Source: Otis tarda
Lineage: Eukaryota; Chordata; Aves; Otidiformes; Otididae
Reading direction: 5' to 3'
Assembly (NCBI GenBank): GCA_026413225.1
Contig: CM048552.1
Coordinates: forward strand, 167,908,053 to 167,972,052
Length of the DNA stretch: 64,000 nucleotides
Below the pieces are notes generated by a model that was not told the DNA's origin, made no database searches, and saw nothing but the letters and a program-made list of their open reading frames with translations. Shown piece after piece: positions 51,222-62,230 of the stretch (positions are counted from its first letter, which is position 1; every line of letters starts with the position of its first letter). Both the position numbers and the translations under genes were made by a program.

Positions 51222-52185
51222 AAAAATGTTAAAAGGATGGGAAGGAATATGTAAGCCTGCTCAACTGAAAAGTGATGTTATCTTCACTGTACATCACTGA
51301 AGACCAGTTCTAATTTGGGGTCCAAATAAATATTCTTTGCCATTTCCAGATGTTTTCCAGTTGTCTTTTAGAGGATTTATGACTGATTTCCTGGATATCA
51401 CACAAGCTGAACTAATCTTCCCTAGACTGTACCATGAACAGTAGATGTAATATTTCTCCTGTGCCATTATTGTACCAAGGAGAGAACATAAAATTTATGA
51501 AGACTTATGTGAATCACTTCTTTGAGTGGATCAATACAACAGTAAATGAATTACCTTGGACAATAACAGGATGTTGAACTACTTGCAATACATATTTTGA
51601 AGATTGCTGGTCTTTATGACATAAAATACGGCTGGTTTATATTAGCATATTTTAAGGGTAGTGGACAGCTTGTAGACACGAACCTCTGAAGATTCCTCAG
51701 CAGGTATAATAGAATATTAATTGCTCACTCATCATATTCTACACCAAACAAAAAATGGATAATGGAAGCGGAAAATTTTATTTTAACAGGGTTTGGCATA
51801 AACAAATTTGAAGCTGTTGTGCCATAGAGAAGCTCAAGTTACACAATCTCTACCAGTTTGGATTCAGGCACTGAGGAAGGCTGTATCTCACTTAATCTCA
51901 GACTTCTGTAATACAGATGTCCGCATATGAAGCAGTCAAGCATCTTCGTAGCTGAAGGTGGATATGGGCATTTTTTAGATTCAATGCGTCTTACCTATTT
52001 TAGGTATTTATCTTATAAATATATGCTAAATTCTGTCCATTAACTAACTACAAGAAGAGCCTACATATATGCAAGACCTTATACAGAAAGATAAGTCAGA
52101 TAAGTCTCAGCCAGAGTTTTTAAGCTGACTTCTGTGTGAGTGTTAGGTTGTTCTGCAAGAGGACTCCCTGCCCCTCCAGAAGCCT
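51222..52185. other. Spacer between CR1 and LTR, nothing recognised
   Basis: AT-rich sequence; no coding or repeat signature identified. Confidence 0.6.
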
Positions 52186-52989
52186 TGTCGCAGTTCAGCA
52201 CCAATCGGGACCAGACTACACAGTATCTCTCTCACTCCCCCCACCCTCCGAGAGAATAGGAGGAGATGATACAAGAAAAACGGCTCGAGGTTTGAGATAA
52301 GGACGGGGAGAAATCCTTAAAGTTACCGTTACGGGCAAAACAGACTCGACTTGGGGAAAACTATTCATTTATTTCTAAAATTAGCAGGAGAATGAGACAG
52401 GGAACAAGATAACCTCCCCACACCCCTCCCTCTTCCCGGGCTTAACATTATCTCTACTACCTCCCCTCCCGAGCACTACGGGGAAGGGAAAAGGGAATGG
52501 GGGTCGCGGTCAGTTCATCACACGTTGTTCTACGCCGCTGTATCATTGTCGGGGGAAGAACTCCTCGCATTCCTCCTCTGCTCCAGTGTGGGGTCCCTCC
52601 CATGGGCCACAGTCCTTCGTGAAACTGCTCCGGCATGGGTCATCTGTTCTATAATGGGATCTTCTGTTCTATACCTTCAGGGTCAGCGAGCTGCGCAGAG
52701 TGGGCTTGGAAAGTTCCATTAATGAATAATTGGCTTAGAGGCTGGTGTCGAGAAACTTTGGGTTCTTTGATCATGGGGCAGTTTACTCGGCCCCTGGCCT
52801 GTCTTCTGTTTGTGGAACCCACCTTTCTTACAGGGGGCAACGAATCCTAGCACAGTAGCTGGCGGGGCTTATCGACAGATCTTTAAACTAGCTACGAAGG
52901 GGGAAGGGGACAAAACAAGGCCCTCAAGGGAAGAGCCCAGGGGAACGGTGCTCGATCTGGGGCTGAGGCAGCTGTCTCGGCTGAAGTGC

Positions 52990-55584
52990 ATGTACACCAA
53001 TGCACGCAGCATGAGTAACAAGCAGGAGGAGCTGGAAGCGATTGTGTGGCAGGATAACTATGACCTGGTTGCCATTACTGAAACGTGGTGGGACCACTCC
53101 CACGACTGGAGTGCTGTGATGGAAGGCTACAAGCTCTTCAGAAGGGATAGACGAGGAAGGAAGGGTGGTGGTGTGGCCCTTTATATTAAAGACTATTTTG
53201 ATGTTGAAGAGCTTGGGGTTGGGAATGATACAGTTGAGTGTCTATGGATAAGGATAAGAGGAAAGGCCTGTAGGGGTGACATCGTGGTGGGGGTCTGTTA
53301 TAGACCGCCTAATCAGGATGAAGAGAAGGACGAGGCGTTCTATGAGCAGCTTGAGCGAGTCGCGCAATCGCCAGCACTCGTTCTTGTGGGAGACTTCAAC
53401 TTCCCTGATATATGCTGGGAATATCATACAGCGCAGAGGAAACAGTCCAAAAGGTTCCTAGAGGGTGTGGAAGATAGTTTCCTTATGCAGCTGGTACGAG
53501 AGCCTACCAGGGGTGGTGCCCTGATTGACTTACTCTTTACTAATAGAGAAGGTCTGGTGGGAGACGTGAAGGTTGGGCACTGTCTTGGGCAGAGCGACCA
53601 TGAAATTGTAGAATTCTCTGTTCTTGGAGATGTCAGAAGGATCACTAGCAGAACGGCTATCCTGAACTTCAAGAGGGCGGACTTTGACTTGTTCAGGACG
53701 CTTGTTGCGAGGGTCCCTTGGGAGTCGCTCCTTAAGGGTAAAGGGGTCCAGGAAGCCTCGACGCTCCTCAAGATGGAGATCTTAAAGGCACAAGAACAGG
53801 CTGTTCCTGAATGCCGTAAGGCGAGCTGTAGGGGAAGAAGACCGGTGTGGATGAACCGGAAATTATTGTTGAGGCTCCGGAAGAAAAAGAGAGTCTATGT
53901 CCTCTGGAAGAAGGGACAGGCTACTTGGAGAGATTACAAAGAAGTTTCTAAGGTATGCAGGGAGGAAGTTAGGAAGGCAAAAGCTCAGCATGAACTCAGA
54001 TTGGCCACTGCAGTAAAAGAGAACAAGAAATCCTTTTACAAATATATCCGTGGTAAGAGAAGAAATAAGGAGAATTTACACCCTTTACTTGATGCAGCGG
54101 GGAATGTGATCACTGAGGATAAGGAGAAGGCTGAGGTCCTCAACGCCTTCTTTACTTCTGCCTTTAATAGGCAGATCAGTTATCCTCAGGGCACTTTATG
54201 CCCTAATCTGGAAGTCTGGGATGCCAGGCCGATTACACCCCCTGTGGTACAGGTGGAGACAGTTAGAGAGCTCCTTCTCCATCTGGACTGCCACAAGTCC
54301 GTGGGACCGGACGGGCTCCATCCTAGGGTGCTAAGGGAGTTGGTGGGGGTGATTGCCAAGCCGCTCTCGGCCATCTACCAGCGCTCCTGGTTATCTGGGG
54401 AGGTCCCGGAGGACTGGAGGCTTGCCGATGTGACTCCCATCTACAGGAAGGGCCGTAAGGAGGATCCGGGGAACTACAGGCCTGTCAGCCTGACCTCAGT
54501 ACCTGGGAAAGTTATGGAGCAAATCATCTTGGGTGAGATCACTCGGCATACGAGTGGCATCCAGGGGATCAGGCCCAGCCAGCACGGGTTCACGAAAGGC
54601 AGGTCGTGCTTGACCAACCTCATTTCCTTTTACGACTGGGTGACCAGACTGGTGGATGAGGGAAAGGCTGTTGATGTGGTCTACCTGGACTTCAGCAAAG
54701 CCTTTGACACGGTCTCTCACAGTATTCTCCTAGGGAAACTGGCTGCCTGTGAACTGGGTAGGTATACCCTTCTTTGGATAAAGAACTGGCTAGGGAGCCG
54801 TGCCCAGCGGGTAGTGGTTAATGGAGTCAAGTCCAGCTGGCAGCCTGTTACAAGTGGTGTCCCCCAGGGGTCTGTACTTGGGCCCATCTTGTTCAATATC
54901 TTTATTGATGACCTAGATGAGGGGATTGAGTGTACCCTCAGTAAGTTTGCAGATGACACCAAGTTGGGTGGCGGTGTTGATCTGCCTGAGGGTAGGGAGG
55001 CCCTTCAGAGGGATCTGGATAGGCTGGATCGCTGGGCTGAGCTGAATGGGATGAGGTTCAACAAGGCCAAGTGTCGGGTCCTGCACTTTGGCCACAACAA
55101 CCACATGCAGCGCTATAGGCTCGGAGCTGAGTGGCTAGAGGATTGTGAAGAGGAAAGGGACCTGGGGGTCTTGGTTGATGCTCAGCTGAACATGAGCCGA
55201 CAGTGTGCCCAGGTGGCCAAGAGGGCCAACGGCATCCTGGCCTGCATTAGAAATAGTGTGGCCAGCAGGAGCAGGGAGGTAATCATCCCCCTGTATTCGG
55301 CACTGGTGAGGCCGCACCTCGAGTACTGTGTTCAGTTTTGGGCCCCTCACTACAAGAAAGACATTGAAGCCCTGGAACGTGTCCAGAGAAGGGCAACAAA
55401 GCTGGTGAGGGGTCTGGAGCACGTGTCTTATGAGGAGCGGCTGAGAGAGTTGGGATTGTTTAGTCTGGAGAAGAGGAGGCTCAGGGGAGACCTCATTGCA
55501 CTCTATAGCTTCCTGAAGGCAGGTTGTGATGAACAGGGGTTTGACCCGAGGAAATGGCCACAAGTTGTACCAAAGGAGGTTTAG
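52990..55584 (+). CDS. CR1 ORF2 protein: endonuclease and reverse transcriptase (C-terminus frameshifted)
   Basis: An 864-codon frame from the first in-frame ATG (52990); the frame is open from 52771, without an ATG before 52990. In LINEs this protein nicks genomic DNA and reverse-transcribes the element's RNA at the nick. Counting from that Met, an APE-type endonuclease covers roughly residues 1-215, with Asn4 (NARS), Glu31 (ETWWD), Tyr104 (YRPP), Asp135/Asn137 (GDFNF) and Asp203-His204 (SDHE). The reverse transcriptase covers about 430-700, with YLDFSKAFD (Asp567), QGSVLGP (626-632) and FADD (653-656). All catalytic residues I checked are present. The frame ends early: after ALYSFLKAG it departs from CR1 consensus and stops at 55584, while the normal C-terminus continues in the next frame to 55720. 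An N-terminal piece may be missing if the native start lies upstream. Confidence 0.93.
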   Translation: MYTNARSMSNKQEELEAIVWQDNYDLVAITETWWDHSHDWSAVMEGYKLFRRDRRGRKGGGVALYIKDYFDVEELGVGNDTVECLWIRIRGKACRGDIVVGVCYRPPNQDEEKDEAFYEQLERVAQSPALVLVGDFNFPDICWEYHTAQRKQSKRFLEGVEDSFLMQLVREPTRGGALIDLLFTNREGLVGDVKVGHCLGQSDHEIVEFSVLGDVRRITSRTAILNFKRADFDLFRTLVARVPWESLLKGKGVQEASTLLKMEILKAQEQAVPECRKASCRGRRPVWMNRKLLLRLRKKKRVYVLWKKGQATWRDYKEVSKVCREEVRKAKAQHELRLATAVKENKKSFYKYIRGKRRNKENLHPLLDAAGNVITEDKEKAEVLNAFFTSAFNRQISYPQGTLCPNLEVWDARPITPPVVQVETVRELLLHLDCHKSVGPDGLHPRVLRELVGVIAKPLSAIYQRSWLSGEVPEDWRLADVTPIYRKGRKEDPGNYRPVSLTSVPGKVMEQIILGEITRHTSGIQGIRPSQHGFTKGRSCLTNLISFYDWVTRLVDEGKAVDVVYLDFSKAFDTVSHSILLGKLAACELGRYTLLWIKNWLGSRAQRVVVNGVKSSWQPVTSGVPQGSVLGPILFNIFIDDLDEGIECTLSKFADDTKLGGGVDLPEGREALQRDLDRLDRWAELNGMRFNKAKCRVLHFGHNNHMQRYRLGAEWLEDCEEERDLGVLVDAQLNMSRQCAQVAKRANGILACIRNSVASRSREVIIPLYSALVRPHLEYCVQFWAPHYKKDIEALERVQRRATKLVRGLEHVSYEERLRELGLFSLEKRRLRGDLIALYSFLKAGCDEQGFDPRKWPQVVPKEV

Positions 55585-55720
55585 ATTGGACGTGAGGAAA
55601 AACTTTTTCTCTCAAAGAGTGGTCAGGCACTGGAATGGCCTGCCCAGGGAGGTGGTGGAGTCGCCGTCCCTGGCAGTGTTCAAGAGGCGGCTTGATGAGA
55701 AGCTACAAGATATGGTTTAG
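55526..55720 (+). pseudogene. CR1 ORF2 C-terminus in shifted frame
   Basis: The frame one base later than ORF2 is open here and reads the usual CR1 end: [36 protein letters not shown] and a stop after the LQDMV end. It overlaps the last ~20 codons of the 52990-55584 frame. A one-base insertion (or two-base deletion) around 55510-55545 explains the change. The C-terminal region after RT is lost from the main product. Confidence 0.9.
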
Positions 55721-58232
55721 TAGCTGTGACAGCAATGGTAGTGGGAAGATGGTTGGACTAGATGATCTTATAGGTCCCATCCAACCATGTGATTCTATGA
55801 TTCTATGATTCTATGATCTCTTCCACGGGGTGCAGTCCCTCTAGAACAGCTGCCCCAACGGGCCCTCCATGGGCCACAGCCTCCTTCAGGCATCCACCTG
55901 CCCCGGCATGGGGTCCTCCACGTGCTGCAGGTGGATCTCTGCCGCTCCGTGGACCTCCATGGACTGCAGGAGGACAACCCGCTCCACCATGGTCTTCACC
56001 ACGAGTTGCAGAGGAATCTTGGCCAGGAGCCGCATTACTCCTCCCCCTCCTTCTTCGCTGACCTTGGTGTCTGCAGCCGTTCCTTACAACAGGCTGGCAG
56101 ACGCCTCTCAGGATCCTTTTTACATCTAGTTCACTTCTCATCTCCTCTCCACTTCTTGCAGCCAGGCTGGGCCGAATTGGGCCCAGTCTGCTGCCCGGCA
56201 GGAGGCCAGAGGGTGAGGCCTGCAAGGCCCACGAGGCTCGCGCCTCACCCTCTCTGCCCCCCGCTCAGCTGCTTCACATCTTCTCTCCTTTTTTTTTTCT
56301 GTTTTCCCCTTCTTAAATACGTTATCGCAGAGGCATTATCACGGGACGTTCTGCTACCAATTGGCTCGGCCTTGGCCAGCAGCGGGTCCGCCCTAGGCCC
56401 GGCCGAGTCCACTGAACAAAGGGGAGCAACTTCTAGCAGTTTCCTACAGAAGCTACCACCTTAGGCCCCCCCTCACTAACAAAACCAGAACAAGCCTATA
56501 CAAAACCTAGGTCTGCTGCAGTCCTCAGATCTGATCCCTGTATAATAGATGACAGCAGGAATAAAATGAGGGAAGTAAATATCCTAAGTGGGAAAACAAA
56601 GTAGTATGAAGACCACCAGAAAGCTATTTAAAAAACCCTTGGAATTAAATAAAATCTATGTATCAGTTACATCTTAGAGTGTCAGGTGCATCACCATAAA
56701 ACTGAACAACAGCTAGAGCCAGCTGCTATGTACCACAGACCCATCCAGTTCACTGCAGAGAGAGCTAATCTTAGCAGTATGGGCATGAGCAAGACCTTGG
56801 TATTTCATCTATGGATAATTAATTACTTTCGGAACTTTTTTTTCATTGATTAGCAGAGACTGCCACACAGACATTTTCTAGGATGCAGCTAACAGTACTC
56901 TGATGGATTTTTCCCTGTGCATGAAAAAGAAAACCCCCCAAAAAATCCAATGAGTAGGAAGCCATTTATATTGTAAAAGATACTAAGGGTCAATACAAAA
57001 GCGTATTGAATTTGAAGATTTTGCTCTACATTATAGGGCTGAAATATCCTAATGACCACAAGATTTATGCTTTTAGGATAGTTTCCTTCTCCCTGTGGCA
57101 GAAGGTAAAGAGATGCTAAATAATTTAATATTTGACTGAAATATTTCATGAGCAGGTATATTCTCTGATTAATAAGGAGGAAAGGAGAGGTACCGTTTCT
57201 TCTTATGTAAATTATCAGAAAAACTAAACAAATAGATAAATATTTCATAACTCTTACGTATGATAACTTTTGCAGAGATTCATGTTAAAGTCAAAAGACA
57301 TAAATTGAGTCTTTATGTTGCTTATGTATTATACAGTGTTAAAGTTTGTTTTACAGTACTGGCTTTGTTTCCTTTATTTGCTCCCCTCACACAAAGGACT
57401 GTGTTCTTTTCTTCCCTCACAAGCACTTAGATTATTTTGGTGATGATAACAGCAAAAAATAAAATGAAATAGATGTTTTTGAAATCTTAGAATACACTGA
57501 AAGAGGAGCAGTGCCTGGGATCATAACAACTTTTATTATGATCTTCGATTTTTTTTTATATTTATTGTCTTCTTTTCTTTCTGTTCTGTCATGCAAACAA
57601 AATACTTTTAAATTAAGCATTACTATGAAGAAATACGAATAGCATAGTAAGGATCCATGTAACTATGTTAGGATTTATGACCTCTACTGAGGGAATTCCA
57701 GGAAAATTAATTTACAGTCTCTTTAGGAGAGGAATGGAGTATATATGAAATGTCAAAAATATTTTAACATAGAAACAATTTGTAGTTAAGGGAGTGTCAA
57801 TGCTAGTTCAAAAACAACAATCCTGTATTTTCCAGATTTTTTAGAAATTAATATGCTATCATAATACTCTCTTTATCTTTGGAAATGTTCATCTAATTAA
57901 AAAATTTATGCCAAAAACAAAGGCACTGTCCATTTGATATGTAGGACTTGTAAGCAAGAAATCAATAATCTGCTTAGAAAAAGGATTTTTTTTTTTATGA
58001 GTCAGACAAAATGATTTAAAATAAGAAGGATCTCTGCAGCAACAAGCTACTTCTAATAAACATTGCATGAAACAATAGAAAAGAAAAAAACATTTTCTTC
58101 TAAGAGTTCTACCACTTAGAAGAAAATTTCAAAGATCATCTATTTCAAAACTGTGGGATGGTAAAAAGCCCAGGCAAGATTTTTATTTGCTCAATGTCTT
58201 GGTTGCCAATGCAAGTTAATGCTCATTAACAT

Positions 58233-58235
<3 letters not shown>

Positions 58236-58259
<24 letters not shown>
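58236..58259. repeat. A24 homopolymer followed by GAA repeats
   Basis: 24 consecutive A, then AAGAAG/AAAGAAA motifs to about 58277. No retroposed gene body is recognised upstream. Confidence 0.9.
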
Positions 58260-58264
<5 letters not shown>

Positions 58265-58595
58265 AGAAAAGAAAGAAATTATGCACAGGTGTTATTTTCT
58301 ACTGTAGGAGCAGGAAATTACTCTAATGATTGGTAATAAAAAAAAAAATCAGAGTAATGGCTTATGTATACTGTTGTAATTTTCTGTAGGGAAGCCTACT
58401 AAAACTGTGAGTGTTAAATTGCAAATAATTTTATACACAAAAGATGGAAAAATAATGCAATACATTAAATATCTTATTTTAATGTGACAAGTCAAAGATT
58501 GAGCTGAGAAGTGCCATATTTTCTGACTCATAATTGTACTATGGTGTCTGAATTTTCAGGTATTGGCAGGTAAAAATGTTGTTGTGTCAGGAAAC

Positions 58596-58631
58596 CTGCT
58601 GTATCACTCAAATCTGCTGTATCACTCAAAT
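58596..58631. repeat. 18-bp perfect tandem duplication
   Basis: CTGCTGTATCACTCAAAT occurs twice in a row (58596-58613 and 58614-58631) with no mismatches. Confidence 0.95.
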
Positions 58632-60549
58632 CCACAATAATTTGACACTAAATCCTTGATTTTGCTTGGGCCAGCTAGAGAAGTTAGAAAGTTAAGAATA
58701 AACAGAAACATAAAGTAACATTGGAAAATATATTAAAATCACACTGTAAAAACTCCCTATTCTCATGTTTTTTACATTATCACACCAAATCTGTTGTGGT
58801 AACTTTACAGTGACATTCCTATTGACCAGATTTGAGCATCACACATGTTCTGAAAACTCACAAAGAAAGCTAAATACAACCGTTGTTCCGAAGTACAGAA
58901 AACTCTCTGTCTGAACACGGATTACTTGGACCATTGCATCATACTTACAGACTAGTAATACTGAGCTAGTAACTTCACAGAAGCCCATGTCAAAGTATCA
59001 CCTCAGCGGTTCCCCACGAATAGCCAGTGAATTCAGCTAAAGATACTCAGTGTCAGAACAGACCTAGATATGGAAATCTTGTATTACAACAAGACAGAGA
59101 CAGAAGGTAAGATTTTTCTGCCTGTCAAGCATCATGGAGTTATTCATAGCATAAAAATAGGTAGCCAACAAACACATGCCTATATATTCAATATTATCTA
59201 GTCAAATTCAGATATGATAGTTACTCAAGGGGGAAAAAAAGTATCCAAAAAATCTCTTATCTTCTCATACCCACTTTCTCAAAATTTATTTTATTAATAG
59301 TGTTAGCCTTGATTCCAGACACCGGGATAAAATCATAAATCTTTCTTGAAAGTCTCACTGAAGTCATGCATCTGCAAATTCCCTCTGGCCATCCGTTCCT
59401 GAGTCATTTTGCTGTCCTTCACTTTCTCATCTATTTTTACTTTTTCCTCTGTTGCTCAGGAAATCCACAGAGGAACTCTTAAATCTTCATTATTTTGAGA
59501 ACTTTCACATTTGCTGTCATCCATTTAGTTGAAAATTCTAACAATTTGTGCAAAATGAAGGACGCACTATGGATTATTTTACTACTTCTATCATGAGTCT
59601 TTTCAACTTCAGTTTCATATTCTCATTTTTGTTTTTTTTTTAATTGTCCATGCGTCTTTTCTCTCTATCCATCCTGTTATTTCTTCTTTAATACCAGCTT
59701 CCTTCCACATAGCTTTTTCCTGCTTTTGACATAACTCTTATATCTAGTGGTATTTTTTTCTCTCTTTTTTTTTCCTGTTTCTAGAACATCTTACCATCCA
59801 TTCTCTTTGACATTTTCCAGCTATTACCCTTAACTCAGCATCTACCCTCCCTATTTCCCAAAACTCCTTTCCTTTTGCAAGAAAATACTCATTTTCTTCC
59901 TTGCTACTTTGCTTTCTCTTTCTGTTAATTTATCTTTTTTTTTGCACTTTTTCAGTATGAAGATATTTTAAATTATTCTCTATTTCCCCAACCAACCATT
60001 TTCTTATTCTTTTGATTTCATATTTGTAGCTGTGTGTCTGGGGATTGTCTTAATTCTTTAGAGGTCCATTTTGCTTTTAAGCATAAAAGAACATATAAAT
60101 ATTGACTTCACTGTAAAATCTTATGTCTTTTTCTACATAATATCTTGATGTCCTTTTCTGATCCTTACCTTTGTTTCTTGCATTCTGTTGGACATATAAA
60201 GTTATTTCCAATATTCCTCAAAGAGTATTGTTCCACAGGACTCACTAAAGATATTTTCCTGAGACAAAGGGGCTTCAGTAACTGTGTAGATCTGGAGAGA
60301 CTTGTTGACTGTGGGAATCCTAAGATCCTCACAGGAGAAAAACTTGTGTGAGCCTTCTCCCCTGCAAATATTATTTAAACTTATGACATTTTTGTTTGTT
60401 TGTTTTCGTACTTTCACAGTGAAATAGTGCATGACTTCATTAAAAAATGTGGTTTTACAGATATGAAGAAAAAGTTGTATTTCTGGACTCAGAGATAGTC
60501 AGATGCTTTAAAATGCACTAAAGAAAGGAAAAGAGAAAATTAAGGGAAA

Positions 60550-60615
60550 ATGTAAAATAAAAAAAAAAAAAGGAAAGGAGAGAAGGGAAGGCAAGGAGAG
60601 GCAAGGCAAAAAAAG
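60550..60615. repeat. Purine-rich low-complexity tract
   Basis: AAAGGAAAGGAGAGAAGGGAAGG-like units, nearly all purine on the plus strand. Confidence 0.8.
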
Positions 60616-61986
60616 AAAAGTGTAAGCTGATGAGTCTCTTCGCTCTCATGTCTCACCCTCTTCAGAGTTGTCACTAATCAAGTTCTTCACCACATCATCA
60701 TCTCTCCTTTTATTTTCCTCCTGGCACACTAATTATCATCTGTTACAAATGTAAATCAAGATTGTAGCACTGAAGTATACTTAACATGTTGCATATACAT
60801 GAATTGCAATGTTTTATCAAGGACCCCTAAAAATAATCTATATGTAGCATTTCAAACGTGCTCTTGGCATTTTAAAGACTCTTCTTCAGTAAGATCTGCA
60901 GAACCCAGTGGGGAAATGAAACAGCTGGGAAAAAAGTAAACCCCTCTCACTCCTTTTAATGAGGATATGCAGAATATGATTGTCTACCTCACTAGCAAGG
61001 TGCCATGCTGAGAACTGGAAGAGAGAGCTGTTGTATAACAATGTTGTATTTCCTCACAGGAAGCGTAAAAACACTATTGGCTTTTTCAGGCCCTTAATAA
61101 AAAGAGCAATTAACTTGATTCTTTACGGTCACAAGTACAAAGCTTTCTATATCATGGATTAAACAGAATTCTCTCAGCTCAGTGTCTTTCAGGGGCTGTA
61201 AAATACATCTCTTGCCACTACTGCAGAGGTTCTACCATCTTGCCTACTGATTTCAAAGTTAGCAGGACCACTTTTCAAAAACAGCCAATTATGTTTAGTT
61301 AGGGACAAGTTGCTTATTTCACCGTCAGAATGTTATTTAATTATATCTTGAAAAAATGTGGTGTCCTTGAATTAGCGAACTAATTAGCAAATGCCTTTGA
61401 GAAGCATGAAACTGTATGTTAAGTTCCTTTGTAATATAGATTTTTGTATTTCTATATTGGTGGCTCATGTTTTGCTTCCTTTACTTTTTTTTTTCTTAAT
61501 TGAACAGTCATTTATTATGATTTACTGAGAGATCCTTCTTTCACAGTTCAGCATCTTTAAAATGTGTATGCTCAGATGATGACAGGATCTCACCATTTTG
61601 ACATACAGAGGTTAATGCACATATGAGGGTTCACTTCTGCCAAAAAAAAAAAGAAAGACGGCTTTAAGATCTGTCCCAGATTTCCGGTCTGGCCTTGAAC
61701 AAATCTTGGTGAACTCCACTGTAGTGCCTATTAAGTTGATATATCCACACAACTCAGCACAGCTCAGATTCACTGTTTGAGCCACTGAAGCAGAAAACGC
61801 TTGTCTTCACTAAACTTGAGTTAATAACTGCTATTTTAAATAAATTTTTCAATTCTCAGGAGAGTACTTTCATGATTACACAGGCCAAACTTTGATTTTT
61901 TTGTGCACCATCTAGCAAGTTACTTTCACTTGCTTAGGTGAAGCCTGCATTAGGTTGTCCATGCCCATAGTGCAGACATGACTATG

Positions 61987-62230
61987 AATCATAGAATCAT
62001 AGAATCATAGAATGGTTAGGGTCGGAAGGGACAGCCCCAACTCTCTCAGCCTGGCCTCATAGGAGAGGTGCTCCAGCCCTCTTGTCATCTTCATGGCCGT
62101 CCTCTGGACCCTCTCCAACTGGTCCATGTCCTTATGTTGGGGGCTCCAGAACTGGACACAATACTCCAGGTGGGATCTCACGAGAGCATAGTAGAGGGGC
62201 AGAATCACCTCCCTCTACCTTCTGGTCTGT
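61987..62230 (-). mobile_element. CR1 LINE fragment with internal deletion
   Basis: The plus strand starts with three inverted octamers (CATAGAAT) and the inverted CR1 3' UTR (GGTTAGGGTCGGAAGGGAC), then jumps at about 62032 straight to AGCCCCAACTCTCTCAGCC, the inverted RLRELGL region of ORF2. In the copy at 50430-51221 these two parts lie roughly 300 bp apart, so that interval is missing. On the minus strand the remainder reads through [19 protein letters not shown] and LVRSHLEYC. It is 5'-truncated near 62230. Confidence 0.92.

Larger units (their letters stand above)
52646..55815 (+). mobile_element. Young CR1 LINE, nearly complete ORF2, 5'-truncated
   Basis: A 3.17-kb sense CR1 inserted into an LTR. 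It starts within or just after ORF1 (its first ~120 bp resemble the ORF1-ORF2 linker, for example CTTTGGGTTCTTTGATCATGG near 52757), carries ORF2, a short 3' UTR and three ATTCTATG octamers ending at 55815. ATCT is present on both sides of the insert (52642-52645 and 55816-55819), a 4-bp duplication or microhomology; CR1 elements typically make very short or no target duplications. Full-length CR1 is about 4.5 kb with ORF1, so it lacks the 5' third and its promoter. Confidence 0.97.
52186..56492 (-). mobile_element. 1.1-kb solo LTR split by a CR1 insertion
   Basis: Fourth copy of the 1.1-kb family. LTR sequence runs from TGTCGCAGTTCAGCACC (52186) to GGGTCATCT (52645) and resumes at ATCTCTTCCACGGGG (55816), ending at ACCAGAACA (56492). 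Perfect 5-bp duplications AGCCT lie at 52181-52185 and 56493-56497. The interruption is a CR1 at 52646-55815. Without it the LTR is about 1.13 kb, like its relatives. The inverted TATA-like box (CTTAAATACG near 56314) is retained. The right end (TGTTCT on the minus strand) matches the 6476 copy rather than the TGTCGT copies at 18-21 kb. Confidence 0.94.
56493..61986. other. AT-rich intergenic/intronic sequence, no gene recognised
   Basis: No gene or transposon recognised. It holds an A24 run at 58236-58259, an 18-bp tandem duplication at 58596-58631, a pyrimidine-rich stretch at about 59390-60010 and a purine-rich tract at 60550-60615. Confidence 0.6.

Noticed and set aside
55135-55563. 142-codon minus-strand frame and others antisense to 52990-55584
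   Set aside because: Shadow frames of CR1 ORF2.
58236-58259. A24 run as the tail of a processed pseudogene
   Set aside because: No coding-like sequence or AATAAA-type 3' end is recognisable immediately upstream, and no target duplication was seen.
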